64,000 nt of DNA from the NCBI GenBank assembly GCA_030035585.1, contig CM057481.1:6969128-7033127 (forward strand), given 5' to 3'. The position numbers and the translations under genes were made by a program. Below the pieces are notes generated by a model that was given only the letters and a program-made list of their open reading frames with translations, searched no databases and was not told the DNA's origin. Within the stretch, counting starts at the first letter, position 1. Each line of letters begins with the position of its first letter. Source of the DNA: Dugong dugon. Lineage: Eukaryota; Chordata; Mammalia; Sirenia; Dugongidae. Positions 25,587 to 39,166 of this stretch are shown here, one piece after another.

Positions 25587-27157
25587 TGAATTTTCTTCTA
25601 AACTACTCCGACAAGACAAAAGAACTGTGTATGTTTACTTGGAAAAGTTCATGACCTTTCAGAGGTCACTCCAGAGAGAAGATGTGTGGCTTCCATTGCT
25701 GTCTTACCAGATTTCTTTGCTAGCTGGTGGCAGTGATGACACCATGTCGGCTGTAAGTGGAATCAGCAGTCGAGGATCAACTGTGCGGAGTAAAAAATCA
25801 AAACCATCTACTAGAAAACGGAAAGTGGTTGAGGGCATGCAGCTGGCACTCACTGAAGAAAGTAGTAGTAGTGATAGTATGTGGTTAAGCAGAGAACAAA
25901 CGTTGCACACCCCAGTTATGATGCAGACACCACAGCTTACCTCAACTATTATGAGAGAGCCCAAAAGATTACGACCCGAGGATAGCTTCATGAGTGTCTA
26001 TCCAATGCAGACTGAACACCATCAAACTCCTCTTGATTGTAATCAGTGTGGTACAAGCCTAATGGAAGATGATGAAGAGCCGATTGTTGAAGATGTTATG
26101 ATGTCCTCAGAAGGGAGGATCGAGGATCTTAACGAGGGAATGGATTTTGATACCATGGATATAGACTTGCCACCATCAAAGAACAGACGAGAGAGAACAG
26201 AGATGAAGCCTGAGTTCTTTGATCCAGCTTCGGTTATGGATGAATCAGTTCTTGGGGTGTCAATGTTTTAATACCAGAACACAATTAAATATGTGCTGAA
26301 GTCATTTTCTAAGGGAAGAGGAAATTTTAAAATAAAGTGTGGTAGATACAGTGAAATTCTGTACAGATTTTTCTGTAAGGAGAATATGACATGCTTATGC
26401 TTACCGAGATCAAGTGCACTGAGGGGCAGTTTTGTTTACCTGAAAAAAAGTAAAGGACAAGTAAACAATTTGATGATAAGCTACAGTTTTTCTTAGAAAG
26501 TAAATATTTTATTTATGCGCTGTCAGTTGGCTTTTGAATCAATCATTTCATGCTTTTTTTTTTTTTTTAAATCACGATCTGAAGAGGTATTTGGTACAGA
26601 TATGAATCCTCTCACATTTATTTACTGGGTGTACTAAATAATGATGACCTCTGCTGGATTTCTGTTTACATCCAAGAAAAACAAAGTTAAGGAAGAATTT
26701 ATTTCCGCCATCCTGAAATTATAGGATAGAATTGTGTCTAGCATTCTAAATTGAAATGCTTCAAACAGCAATCAACAAAGCTTTGTTTTAAATATTGTAA
26801 TTGTGGAGAAAAGTAAACTTATAAGCAGAACTTTTACAATTTTTTCATGTAAAATGTATTTTAAGATATTTTTAAAATTCAAGAGCTTCTCTATACTTTT
26901 CAGAAATATCCAGATACAGTGAACTGCCAGAAGGTAACCAGTCTCAAACATGCTTATCCCATTATGAACCCTGAAAGTTTGCTTGTCCTTTAAGATAAAA
27001 GTGTAATGTTGTGATATTCCTTCCAGTAGTGCCACTGTATTTTGTCTCCAAATAAAAGAAGCTGATTGTAGTATGTTTGCAGAAAAATTCTAAACAAAAA
27101 TTATACAGCTTATTAGAGCGTGGGAATAGGGATCTAAATTTTAAATAAAACTTTATA

Positions 27158-27181
27158 TTTATATATATATATATATATATA
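27158..27181. repeat. (TA)n microsatellite in the STAG2-copy 3'UTR
   Basis: A short TA run inside the retrocopied 3'UTR. It is either inherited from the parent mRNA or expanded after insertion. Confidence 0.85.
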
Positions 27182-28138
27182 AAAATTGGTGCTGGTTTGA
27201 TAATTGTGCAGTTTGTTTAGGTTTTTCTTACTTTTAAATTCCAACTTAAAATTATGAGGTTTCAGAAATATATTGGAAGTTTAACAATGTTTAAAAATAG
27301 AAAAGCACGAGTGTTCATGCTTTAAAATGATTTTTAAATTTGTATTTTATATTGTTTTATCTATCTGTCTTTGCAAGCGGTCTTCATGCTAAAGATACTT
27401 CTGACAGGTTACAGCACATTTCCTCTCTAGGTAAATGAGATGGGATAATAGAATTCATAACCCATAATATTCGTTGAAAGCTAAGCTTTAAACTTCATTT
27501 GTCCTTTCACAAATAAATTAGTTTAAAACGGCAAGTGGCTACTTGCCATTTTGACATCACCTCATTTTGCGAGGCTTGGGCAGCTAGACGTCGTTTAAAA
27601 CAAAATATTAACTTACGTTACATGTGTTTCTATCTTTTGTCAGTCGTCTCTCAGCTCTCAAGGTGTATTATTTTAATCTTTCCGTGCCTTAATATGCGTG
27701 CAGTACAAGAATATCTTCAGATGGGTGAATACCAAAGTGCTTCCAGTTTTTAGTCTGAAATCAACAAGCATAGGGCTGCGGTAGCCAAAAACCATAAGTT
27801 AGCTAAAAGATCATGATGCAATTATTTTATTGAATCATGGTTAATAACAAATGAAACCAGACTTAACCTTTCCAGCAACAAATGTTATGTGCAGAAGTAT
27901 TGCCTATGTTGGTTTTTCACACCGTTGCTGAGAGGACAGTATATATGGTTTTAAACCTAAGTCGATTTTTTTTTCTCACTCTTGAAAGGAGTTCTTTGTG
28001 AAAGCAGTTCTTACAGCTTTGTTTTCAAGCAGCTAAAAATGTTTTATGTATTACTCTAACCTGTTGTCCTCCACATTCTGTTGTCCTAATTGTACTGTTT
28101 TCTGATTTGTATTTATGTCTTCAGACAGTAACTTTTTG

Positions 28139-28172
28139 AATAAAAATAAACCTACAAAACAAAAAAAAGAAA
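28139..28172 (+). promoter_or_regulatory. Retrocopied polyadenylation signal and A-tail of the STAG2 copy
   Basis: An AATAAA overlaps a second AATAAA-like hexamer, followed about 15 bp later by a degenerate run of A with C and G interruptions. This is the expected end of an L1-mobilised mRNA copy and fixes the 3' boundary of the pseudogene. Confidence 0.85.
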
Positions 28173-28565
28173 TATGTCTCAAATTCTCTGCATCGCCACT
28201 GCCACCGCCAGCCTTCAGCCCTGTTTGCAATCCAAAGGACCTCCAGCTTTCGTTCTTGCTTTGATTGAATCTTTCTTTCTACACAGAATTTCGAGTGATC
28301 GTTGAAAAGGAGAACTTAGATTTTGTCATAAACCTCCACTCCTTCGGAGGCTTCTCCACTCAGGTAGAATAAATCTAAACCCCTGACCAAGACAGTCAAG
28401 GGTCTACAAGGCCTATCCCCCTCCTTCTCCCCTACTGTCCCCCCTCCTTCCTGACCCGCCAGCTGGACTGCCAAGCTCTTTCCCTGCTTAGCTCTTTTGC
28501 CTTGGAGTGTTCTTCCCCTTGCATCTTTACATTTTGCCCCCTCCTCCTCATCTCAACCCTTGTCT

Positions 28566-28750
28566 CTTTCAGTCAGCTCAGACTCATGGCAACCTCAGAT
28601 GTGTCGGGGTAGAACTGTGCTTCATAGAGTTTTCAGTTTAAGTCGATTTTTGGAAGTAGATTGCTAGGCTTTTCTTTTGAGGCACCTCTAGGTGGCCTGG
28701 AACCTCTAGCCTTTCAGTTAGCAGCCATGCATGTTAACAGTTTGCACCCC
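28566..28750 (-). mobile_element. AfroSINE, diverged
   Basis: Antisense. 'cagactcatggcaacc', the 'agattgctaggcttttc' middle and 'tttcagttagcagcc' head are recognisable. It lies just after the STAG2 pseudogene. Confidence 0.82.
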
Positions 28751-28902
28751 CCAACCCCCTGGATTCCTCACAATAGTTAACTACAATTTAACCTGTTGCT
28801 TGCCTTTTGTCTGCTCACCCTCTAGAATGCAGACCTTTGGAGAGGATGAAGCGCATACACCTGGTTTGTTTCCTTGGTGTCTTACACAGTGTCTGTCAGC
28901 TT

Positions 28903-29255
28903 GTTGTTATGTTGTTAGGTGCCATCAGGTCATTTCCAACCCATAGCCACCCTGTATACAACAGAAGGAACCTCTGCCTGGTTCTGCGCCATCCTCACAA
29001 TCTTTGCTATGTTTGAGCCCATTGTTGCAGCCACTGTGTCAGTCCATCTCGTTGAGGGTCTTCCTCTTTTTGCTGACCTTCTGCTTTACCAAGTATGATG
29101 TCCTCCAGGGACTGGTCCCTCCTGATAACGTGTCCAAAGTACAAAAGATGAAATCTTGCCATCTTTGCTTCTAATGAACATTCTGGCTCTACTTCTTCCA
29201 AGACAGATTTGTTCGTTCTTCCGGCAGTCTGTGGCATATTCATACTTGGTATGCA
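28903..29255 (-). mobile_element. RTE LINE 3' fragment
   Basis: This is about 350 bp of the RTE 3' end, antisense. It has the terminal GTTGTTAGGTGCC unit at about 28910, and the minus frame 29007-29243 contains the HLLYFGHVIRRDQSLED segment. It is 5' truncated. Confidence 0.9.
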
Positions 29256-32129
29256 TACTGATATTCTGCCCTTCTCGTGGCAGCTAAAACTAATGAATTA
29301 CTGGGTTCCTTCTTCCTGATCCCAAAAAGACCTCAGAATCCTCCTCAACACATTGCTGTAAGCAGCTACTATAATCAGTTGGAGTTAGAAAAAGAGGTGA
29401 AACCTACTTAACAAGCTTGCTGTAGTCACTGTGATTTTGATGACCTGCAGAGCAGGGTCCAGACTGCCAGAGCAGCCCCCGTCACAAGTACTGCTGTCCG
29501 CCAGTGAGAAGGAAAGGAGATCTGGAGGGTCTCACACTGGCAGTTCAATGCTCTAGCCTGGAAGTGACATCTGTCACTTTTGCTCACAACTCCTTGGTCA
29601 GAACTCTTTGTGCATCGCCCAACCATACAGAGCACTGAAGACATAATCCTACCATGGGCCTGGACACGGCACGAACCCAAAATATTTGGAGGTAAACAGC
29701 ACTAATGACTGTCGTATCCCGTACGGTGTATCTTAGTGCTTGACTCCTCAGTTATTTCATCTGAAAGGTGCCCTCTTTCTTTGCTCATATAATTAATAGG
29801 ACATTTACTATACTTTTTGTTTAAAAAGCAGAAAACTTATTCAGGTATCTGTGCGTTTTGGTTAATGATGCGCAGGACTCCCAAAGAATATCCCCTAAAA
29901 TATTGATCCTATGCAATGTTCTATTAAAAAAGAATTAGTATTGTTTTAGGCACAAGTATATTTGAAAAATGCTGCATAGTATGTCTTCTTTTTGAGACGT
30001 CAGAATACGCATCGGCATATCAAAAGTCCCGATGACTACTGGAAAAAAGAAATCTGTCTAACTTCCTTTCAAGTTAGTGTTTCTCAACCTTCTTTGACAA
30101 TAGGATTTTTTTGTTGTTGTTGTTAATATCTAATATCGTCTTTTGAAACCAGTGTTCTGCTCTACACACTATAGGAAACACTGCCATCCATCCATGGGGC
30201 CCTTGATAACCTGGGGTGGCATTGAAACAACCCAGATGAGTGCACTACCTGGCCCTGGTCAGAATCTTCGCTGAATAACCACGCGACCTTGGAAATGTAG
30301 ATCCATTTTATTGGCCTCAACTTCTGAATCTGGAAAAATGAGGGTGAAAGTTTCTAACTCAAAGGGTTACCAGTTATCACAATGGCGCAGTAGGCGGTCA
30401 ACAATGTTACATGTCATCTCCTTCCCCTTCCGATATCTTTACTTCTTCCTCACATACAGAGTTTAATAAGCGGACTCTTTCCCAATTCTGATGCTCTTAG
30501 TGTAGTCAGTGTAAGATCCCTTTGCCCTTAAATGTTTACAGAATAATCAGTGAAATTTAAACCAAAGAACCTGCCCCAGAATGCTACCAGGCTGCCTGGC
30601 TTCCCTTTCGTGGTCCTTTCTCGGAAAGCCGTTGATTTACTTCTTCCTGTGAATGTGAGTCTCACCTTTGAGCAGCCAGATTGGTGTGGAAGATTTGGGG
30701 CGTCGCTAAAGGCAGGTGTCTACAGAGACATACCTGGCTTCTCTTCCTCCAGACAGATGACCATGGACCCACTGTTATCTTTGCCACAAAGCAACGGAGC
30801 AAAAATGAGACAAAAAATGATAACCCTCGCAGATATTTTTGAGATGCTCGCCTAGAGACCCAGCTATGAGCAGAATGCTGTCATTATCTTAATTACACTG
30901 TTCTGGAATTTATCATATTCTGGAAATCAAATTTGCTTAAAATTACATTCGTAGCATTTATGCTTGTGATTTGATGACTATCCAATGAACTCCTCATTGC
31001 GTTACTAAAATGGGCTTGTTAATACCTCACGAAGGAAGGTGTGGCCCCAACCTTGGCCCAGGATGCCTTTTTAGAATTGTATTTCTTAACATTTTAGTAT
31101 TATTTTTATATCTCTAATGTGAAAATTCACTACAGTGCCAACATCGTGAATAGATTCCTTATATGAGACGCCACCTACTTTGATTCAAAGTTCTACAACT
31201 GTGCTACTTAAATAAATTCAATCTTCTTTAAAAAAAAAAAAAAATAGCTCACGGTCCATCCTATTGTTTTTATTTTTTCAGGTGACATTATGAATTGCTT
31301 TAAACGTTCATAGGGACTGGGAGTATTTGTTAGAGCAAATAATGAATTATACACATATAGGGCCTACAGAAGTCTGCAACACAGGCTGGAAAGTTCCTTG
31401 CTTATCGTTAACTATGTACAGATCTACAGTAGAGGTGAATACAGATGCTTCTTTTTTATTAGTGCAGAAGGATGACTAATTTTGGATTATTTGATACTGC
31501 CTTTCTCCGTATTCATATATACACGTGCTAATCAGCCTCATCAGAATCAATGATATTTGGAGGATTTATTTTAGTGACTTTCACGTTCTGAAGCCCTAGA
31601 ATAGATCAGACATAGAAAAATAAATAATGGCAAGTCTGAACAACTCGGAAAATAATATCCTGCTGTCTTTGTAAATTAATCATCTGAACCAGTGCATTTC
31701 CATTTCTCTGTCATCACGCTATATGTAAATGTTACAGATTTGTCATGAAAATGCCCCTAAAATGATTTTTTTCTCAATCATCAATTATTACCCTTGATGA
31801 GCAAATTTTGAACTTAGGAAATTTATTTTGAATAAAAATATAGCAACACAATGAAAATTTCATACAGTTGGGCAGATTCTCACTTTTGTAGTATCTTGCT
31901 TCATTCCTAACTCACTCTGGCCTTTGTGATTGTTTTCATGGTCCACGAGGCAGTAGGGAGGCCACAAAATGGCCCATGAGTCTCATGTCACTGTGATTGT
32001 TGGTGACTGCTTAGCGTCCAGTATTGACAAGGATTTGGGGACTCTGGATTCAAGGAGAGAATCCTGTGGCTGACTATTGATGTCTGTTACAGGCTGAGCA
32101 TTGGAAAATGGTGGCAGAGGCAGGTTTTG

Positions 32130-32300
32130 CCATCTCACATGTAACAGAAAGAGCTTTGGTTTGAGAGTCTGAACAGACTTTCAATCTCAGGCGTGCCACT
32201 AAGCAACTGTGTGACTTTGGACAAATTAATTGATCTTTTTACCTCCATTTTTTAAACCTGATAATGAAGATATTGGAGTAGATAATGTTTAAGGTCAAGC
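32130..32300 (+). mobile_element. MIR SINE
   Basis: 'tgtgactttggacaaatt' with the downstream 'acctccattttttaaacc' is the conserved MIR core and its 3' flank. Confidence 0.75.
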
Positions 32301-32407
32301 CCAGCTTTAGAATGCCACAATTGTATATGCTTACTAGCATATCTAGGAGATCCTGGGTGCCTGTTCAGTTTTACAGAATCCCCAGAAATTCTTTTTCAGA
32401 GTTACCA

Positions 32408-32822
32408 ACTGTGGTAGACTGTTATAATAATGCCCCCCCCCCCACCATGTATCATGCCTTCCTGTGTGTACACCCCTTTTCCATGTGACCTTGCCACTCT
32501 TCCTATCAGGAGACAGACTTTATTTCTCTGTCTTGAGTCTGGACTCCTTTTGTGATTTGCTTTGATCAATAGAACATGGAGTAACTTACGCCTTAAGAGT
32601 CCTTGCGACTTCTGCATCTTAATCAAGATGAAAGCATGTGTAGACTGAGGGGCCTAGCTGAGCCTAGCCCCCAGCCTACCTGCCAACTGAAAGCAGTGTA
32701 TAGGTGAGACCAGCAGCGCAAACTCCCCACAGAATCACGAGAAAAGAACAGATCATTGTTGTTTTAAGCCACTAAGTTTTGGGGTAGTTTGTTATGCAGC
32801 AGTAGATAACTGCTATATAAAT
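32408..32822 (+). mobile_element. MaLR/ERVL-type solo LTR remnant
   Basis: It runs from 'tgtggtagactg' to 'agtagataactgc', with the MaLR-type 3' motif 'taagccactaagttttgg' and 'tagtttgttatgcagc'. There is a C10 run at 32434-32443. No internal retroviral genes. Confidence 0.65.
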
Positions 32823-34019
32823 TGGAAATCAAATGGTGCCTCTTCTGAGTCTCAAAGGTCTGATAGTCTCTGGTAATTGATATGAGCTGTCAGCTGAGAT
32901 GACTTAGTTCTCTTCCATGTGGCCGCTTATCCTCCAGAAGGCTATCTGGGCTACTTCACAGCATGTTGGTTTCCGGCTTCCAAGAAGACAAAAATGAATG
33001 TTGCCATGTCTCCTAAGGCTTAGCCTTGAAAGTCACACAGTGACACTTCTACCACATTCTAAGTGAGATCAGAGGAAGTCAGCCCAGATTCAACAGGGAG
33101 AGGAAATAGGTTCCAACTCTTGATGGGAAAAGGAGACAAGCCATATTGCAAAGGGACATGTAGGGTGCAAGGAATTCTGGTGGCCATAATCATCTACACC
33201 AACTTTAAGTTACTTGACTAGTGGAAAGATTCCATTCAATTTCTTTCTTTCATTGTGCGTGTTCTTAGTTGGCAGTGTGTCACAAGAGTTCAGTACAGGG
33301 CCTAGTAAGTTCTCACACCACATTAATGTGACAGCTGCTGCTGTTGCAGAAACACCCTAAGTGCTTATGCCCAAAAGGGTAGAAGTAGTCAATTCTGAGC
33401 TGGTGATAAGCATAGAAAGGGAAAGAGAATGAAGAGGTATTGCCAAGGTGCTGGTAGCCTCTTTTGATTGAAATTATGTTATGAGAAAGTCAATGACTCC
33501 CAACAATTAGACCATCCAAACAGGCAGTGAAATCCAATGTGTCTGACAACCTGCCCGACTGACATTGGCTGCCCTGTCTAATCTTCCACACAAGTCAGCT
33601 ACTTGAGGGGAGCCAAAGCCGCCTTGGAACAACCCAAGGTCAAAGATGGAGAAGGGCCAAAATGCAGGCTCTGCATCTCTTCTTACTTCTTCCAGCTCAA
33701 CCTCTGCTGTAGGCTGGTTCCTTATTCTTGATCCCTTTGCTCATATTTCTCTGTTAGGAGGAGGGTAAGTTCATTACTCCCTTTGCCCAGCACTGAGGCC
33801 TCCTTCCACTGTGGGACTGTACTTCTCCTTTGCTTTCTGTATCCAAGGCTAAGTGTTTCTCAGGCCTATAGTAGTTTTGCACAATACCTTCAGTATTTCA
33901 TGAAACCTTTGGTTTCCATGAACAGAGGTACTCTGGGAATGTGAGGGCACACTTTTAATAAGAAGCTAGGCAGAGACGAGGTCATAAAAACTACAAAAAG
34001 CAAGGCATCACAACACTAC

Positions 34020-34198
34020 TATGGTTCATCTACGTGGACTTTGGAGTCATGTAGGCTTGAGTTAAATTCTAGCTTTATTTTTATATTGGTTGTGCTTTCT
34101 TGGACAAGTTTCTTATTTTCTATAAGCTGTGATTTCTTTATAAAATGGGAATTATAATAGTACCTTATGGTTTGCCGGAAAGATGAAATGTATGGGTA
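34020..34198 (+). mobile_element. MIR SINE
   Basis: 'ctttggagtcatgtagg', 'tcttggacaagtttctta' and 'aaaatgggaattataata' are MIR landmarks in order. Confidence 0.78.
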
Positions 34199-34290
34199 CT
34201 TCAAACCCTGTGGATCACAACAGTCTGATCTTGTTGTGTGTCGTGTTGCCATGAGTCGGAGGCCGCCTCGATCGCAGCTAATAATAACAA
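34199..34290 (+). mobile_element. AfroSINE 3' fragment
   Basis: 'caaaccctgtggatcacaac' followed by 'gttgccatgagtcggagg' and an AATAATAACAAC tail. Only the 3' half is present. It directly follows a MIR. Confidence 0.78.
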
Positions 34291-35861
34291 CATATAAAAG
34301 ATAGTGATTTTGCTGAAAGGAGGATTATCTGACAATTTCCTTTGAAGCTAGCCTTGAGTTGCTAGGTCATTTTCAAGGACAGATTTTGGTCCAAATTTGG
34401 AGAAATGGTTCCTGATGTTAGAAAATTTTAATGAACAAGCAGACAAAAACTTTGTCTAACACTCCCAGGCAGAGTGAGATACGGCCTCCTCGGTGCTCTC
34501 ACAGCATTCCCTACTAATTTCTATCAATAACACCTATCTCTCTATGTTGTAATGATCTATTTACATTGAAGGGCAGTTTGGGCCATTAGAGTGTGAACTC
34601 TTCAAGGTCAGATACTCTGTCCTACATCTTGGCATCCCAAGTTCGGGCCTGGACTGGGAGGAGGCTCCAGTTGTGGGATGGATAGATGGATGAGTGGAAT
34701 GTCACCCCAGCCCATTGGTCGAATGACTCTCCCATTTATAAAGACCAGTTTAAATCTCATCTGCTCTCAGAAGACTTATTGGATTTTATTTACTATGAGG
34801 AATCTCTTTGTTGATCATAGGACCTAAATTGTAATTCTTGCCCTTCTCTCCTTTTAAAAAAACGTTACTACTAAATGGGTCTGTTGACGCTGGATTATAG
34901 CGAGAGACCAGGTCCCTTCTTGAAAACCCTTTTCACAGGATTTCATACGTGATGAATATTAGGTAAACATGTATTCAATTCAGTTGAATAGGTTTACTTC
35001 TTTGAAGGTTATCATGCATGTTTGCTAAGAAATCTCTTCAGAGGTTTCTCAAGCAAACAGGACTCAGGAGAAAGCACGTCCTCCAAGCCTGTTATAATAT
35101 GGGATTTGCCCGTTAACAAGCCCTAAGAGTCTCCAAATTAAATTATACCACATCCGTGATATTATCTTAAAACAATTGGCATATAAACAGTGGCAGTGGG
35201 ATTACAAAAGCTGTCTGTTGTTCTTCAAAATTAATTCGCTTTCCCTGAGTTGTTTCTCTAAGAGTAAAGCATAGCACACAATACCCACCATCCTGAGGCA
35301 ATACGGTGTTTTCTTTCAAGGTGTATGCACTTATTTTGAGAAAACACTTTTATTCTAAGATAAGTTTGTGAACAACACAATGCTTTGGTGCTCTTGTGTG
35401 TGTGCAGAGCATATGCTTCGCCTTTCCAATTAGAGGTGGCAGAAATTTGTTTAGGTGCACTGAGAAGAAACACTCACGATTCATCTCTATGATGTCAACA
35501 CCACAACACGTTTTCAGTTTTTGGTGGTTGTTCCTTAAAGCATCAGAAGTGCTGCTCGCAGTCATTAAGGTGGTTTACTTGGTTCAGGTGTTCTTCTTAG
35601 AAAGTGAAAACTTCAAAGATCCCATAATGGTCCTTGTCCAATATGCTCTTTTAAGGTAGCATTAATAGTCTTCAACTTAGGAAAAGAAAAATAGGCTTAA
35701 TTCCCTCTTTCTAATGTGATTCCTGTAAATCAAGGGTTGGTAAAGTAAGCCCCTTGGGCCTTAATTTTGTATAGATGACTGAAAATTAAACGAATGTTGC
35801 CTCCACTTTGTCCAGGTTTCAGAACTCGGGGTTGGATGATATGAGGGTCTGGTTTGTCATT

Positions 35862-36450
35862 TAGTCACTCATCCCATCATCCCAGCTGTACTTATTAAGT
35901 GTCTCTGGTGTTCTAGGCAATGGGCAAACAGCAGTAAACAAGACAAAGCTTTTGTTCTGTGGAGCTTGTGTTGTCATTGGGGTAAGTAGGAATCAAACAA
36001 GAAAACTTCCAGCTGGTGGCAAGTGCTATGGAAAGAGTTAAAATGGGGTGATGTAATAACTGGGTAGCAATTTAGGCGAGGTGGTCATGGAATACTTCTT
36101 CTAAGTTGTTGTTGTTATGTGCAATTGAGTCGATTCCAACTCAGCGACACTGTAGGATGGAGTAGAACCGCCCCATAGGATTTCCTAGGCCTATTATCTT
36201 TATGGGAGCAGGTTGCTAGGTCCTTTCTCCTACAGAGTCGTCACTGGGTTTGAACCACTGACCTCTCAGTCAGCAGCCAAGTGCTTAACTATTGTGCCAC
36301 CAGGACTCCTTTCCTTTGAGGTAGTGGTATTTGAGTTGGAATCTGAATGACAAGAAAAAAGAAGCCCTGAGAAGATCATGGGGAATTGAATTCTATGCAG
36401 AGCATTCAGCCAGGACAAAGGCCCCCAATCTGAAAGGAACTTAGTGTGTT
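35862..36450 (+). mobile_element. L2 LINE fragment, split by an AfroSINE
   Basis: The L2 landmarks 'gtacttattaagtgtc', 'aacaagacaaagctttt' and 'aagccctgagaagatc' are in order on either side of the SINE at 36107-36309. Confidence 0.72.
36107..36309 (-). mobile_element. AfroSINE, long form
   Basis: Antisense with GTTGTTGTTATG tail, 'gagtcgattccaactc', the 'cctattatctttatggg' segment and head CCACCAGGACTCC. It splits an L2 element. Confidence 0.92.
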
Positions 36451-37124
36451 TGAGGAATAGGAAAAAAGAGAAGGAGGCTGGCGTGTAGCGTAGAGAGGAG
36501 CGTAGGGAGAGAGGAGGTCAGGCGTAGGTAGGCTGTGGCCAGGATGTGGCCAGTGATGAGGCTAAGGCACATGTTCTGTCCTGTTCTGTTTCTAAAGGAA
36601 CGAAGGGAAGATGGTTGATCTTAGACTTTAGAGGCCCAAGCAGTGCGTGGAACAGCCCAGGGAGGGTATGGATAGCCAGTCTGCTGCTGACCAGCTGAAC
36701 CACTCACATGGCACCCAGGAGCTCTAGAGCCTGTGTGACAGTCAGAATGAGCCAGCTCCCTGTAGTGTCCTGTAGAGCTTACATGTCACCCTCTGACTAC
36801 CAGAGTGAACAAAGACAGTGGTCACACACGTAAACACAGGTCCAAGTTGGCACCCTTAGAAGTTTTTTCTATCTTACCTTGTTATTATTCGTATTGTAAT
36901 TTGTGTGTGTGTTGTAAGCAGATAGGATGACTTCTTAACAAAGGGTTGTGTTGTCCAGAATATGCACGTCAGGACGATGTTGCTCCAACAGACTGGTGAA
37001 AACCAGCCACCTAAATGAAAAGGTATTTAGCCGGTTTAACTGTTTCATGACATGTTCGGTTACTGTCATTAACGTTCAATATAAATCGTCTCTTAACAAA
37101 AGCCTGGCAATCTACTTACGAAAA

Positions 37125-37216
37125 ATCAGCCATTGAAAACCCTACGGAGCCCAGTTTTACTCTGCCACACCTGGGGTTGCCATGAGTTGGAGTTGACACG
37201 ACAGTAACTGATTTGG
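37125..37216 (+). mobile_element. AfroSINE 3' fragment
   Basis: 'cattgaaaaccctacgg' to 'gacacgacagtaactg'. The same subfamily as the copy at 21510, with the 5' half missing. Confidence 0.82.
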
Positions 37217-38249
37217 CCGCGGTAATAAATGTATATAGTACCCTTTGGTTAGGTGTACACAGGGCAGAACATCTGACAGCTCCAATCCTTTTGATGCAAT
37301 TCCATAAACGTTTTGACTCATTAAACATCGGGACAAGCCGGTTGTTGGCATCAGATAAGCAACATAAAAATTATGTTTTGTACGGCATTGAAAAAAAATT
37401 TGGCTGTCCCTGGGTATTGCAAAAGTTACATTAGATACAGCGATAATGGAGGTCATTCCACCAGTTTTCACAGTAAGCAGTTGTTTAAATAAGTTGCCTT
37501 TTCTTGGCCACCTGGTTGCTGCGTGTAGACATAGCCTCAAAGAGCAATTATGGATATTGCTGGAAGCTTGCAAAGTTGTCATCTTGCTCTGCTGTGGTGA
37601 AATCAGGGCCTAAGGGAGGGTATCCATTAAAGCAAGAAGGAGGAAGTTGGGGAAAGGTCCCTTTTCACGAAGAAAAAGCAACTCAGTGGGAGTGGAGGTT
37701 GGTAATCCGCTAAAAGGAATGGAAGGAAATTCTTCATTTCTAAATGGTTCATTGACCCATGATAATAAAGCGGCCTTGCCAAAGAAAGATAATTATCTTT
37801 TTAAGTATCGGATGCCCTGTGGGTGAAGGCCTCCCTTCTCTTCTCTTGAAAAATGAACTCAGATTAAACAAATGCCCTTTTTCCTAGTTTACCATTGACA
37901 TGAGTTTCCTGATTGTGAGCAAAATTAATCAGTTTTCCTGGCTTTCTTTTTCCCCCCACTTTTATGGAAATCAGGCCCGCCTGGCTGAGCTCCATGCAGT
38001 TCCCTTTGGGCTGGGCCCTGAGGTCCACCACTCCTGTGATGGGCTGAAGTGCTTGGTATTCTGGTGAGACTGACAATTGCAGAAATGTGGTTTTATAATA
38101 CCCTTTAGCTGCTTAGCTCCAGGCAGGAGCATGCTGTCTCAAAACAACAAGAGAAAAAGGGAAAAGAAAAAGAAAGAAACAGAAAAAAGAAGTAGGAGAT
38201 TGTTTTATTTTCTCCTGCTGGTGCCTAAAAGCTAAACAGATATTAATAT

Positions 38250-38322
38250 ATGGTGTGTGTGCGTGTGTGCACGTGTGTGTGTGCGCATGTATGTGTGTGC
38301 ATGCGTGTGTGCGTGGGATTAG
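38250..38322. repeat. (TG)n-rich imperfect microsatellite
   Basis: TG repeats interrupted by CG and CA steps (GTGTGTGTGCG, GTGCACGTGTG and similar). Confidence 0.93.
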
Positions 38323-39166
38323 TTCAAATCCCAAAAGGAGCTGAAAGGTTACTGATGATGTAACAGTGACATGGATTTGCTCCCTATAAGTGACCAAACT
38401 TACATCCTTTTTGTCTAGACTTCGTTTGCTCGGATCAATAATGTAAATATGTTGATGTCTAATTCAGAGAATGCATTAAGGTGGTGCATTTGTAGAAGGC
38501 TTTGCTTAAATTAATGATTTACCTTCAGATGTCTTCTTGGCTTCTTAATAATCAGTCTAAGGAGCCCTTGCCATAAAGTGCTTAACCACACAGCGCGTCT
38601 GTTGGTTATAGATGAGATTCAAGGTGTGTTTTCAGAAGGTCTACACTTTTTAAAAAATAAATTAAAACCACTGCTATTATATTCTCCTTACCTATTTCTC
38701 TCATCTCTCTGAAAAGATGTTGAAATTAAATGTTAATTCTGAAACCAGCCGGCTGCTGCGGCTGTTTCTCCAAGCCTTTGGCTTCTTGGAGTGGCCAGGA
38801 CGTTAGAGCAGGGTCAGGAGATAATGACCCAGAGCAGATCTCGCCTCCTGGCGTAACTATCTCAGTGACGCCTTCAGTCTCTTTTGTATTCTAATGTCCT
38901 TTTCTCTTAAAAAAAGAAAAAAAAGAAATAGATAATAATTCTCCTGCGCAGCACAGCTTTTCCTTCAAAGTATGATTAGCCATGTTTGTAAGCTCTCTTT
39001 GAACTCTTTGGAGTTCAGCGGTTGGTAAATGTTTGTTTCTTCATTCCTTAGTCTTTGAAAGTTCTGGCCCTGGGCCAAGCAGATTCAATATGGTGGGATT
39101 AACTTCTCAGTAAGAATGCTTCCCAAAGCAAGCAGCGCGTGTGTGCCTTAACCAGCCTCGCTGTAG

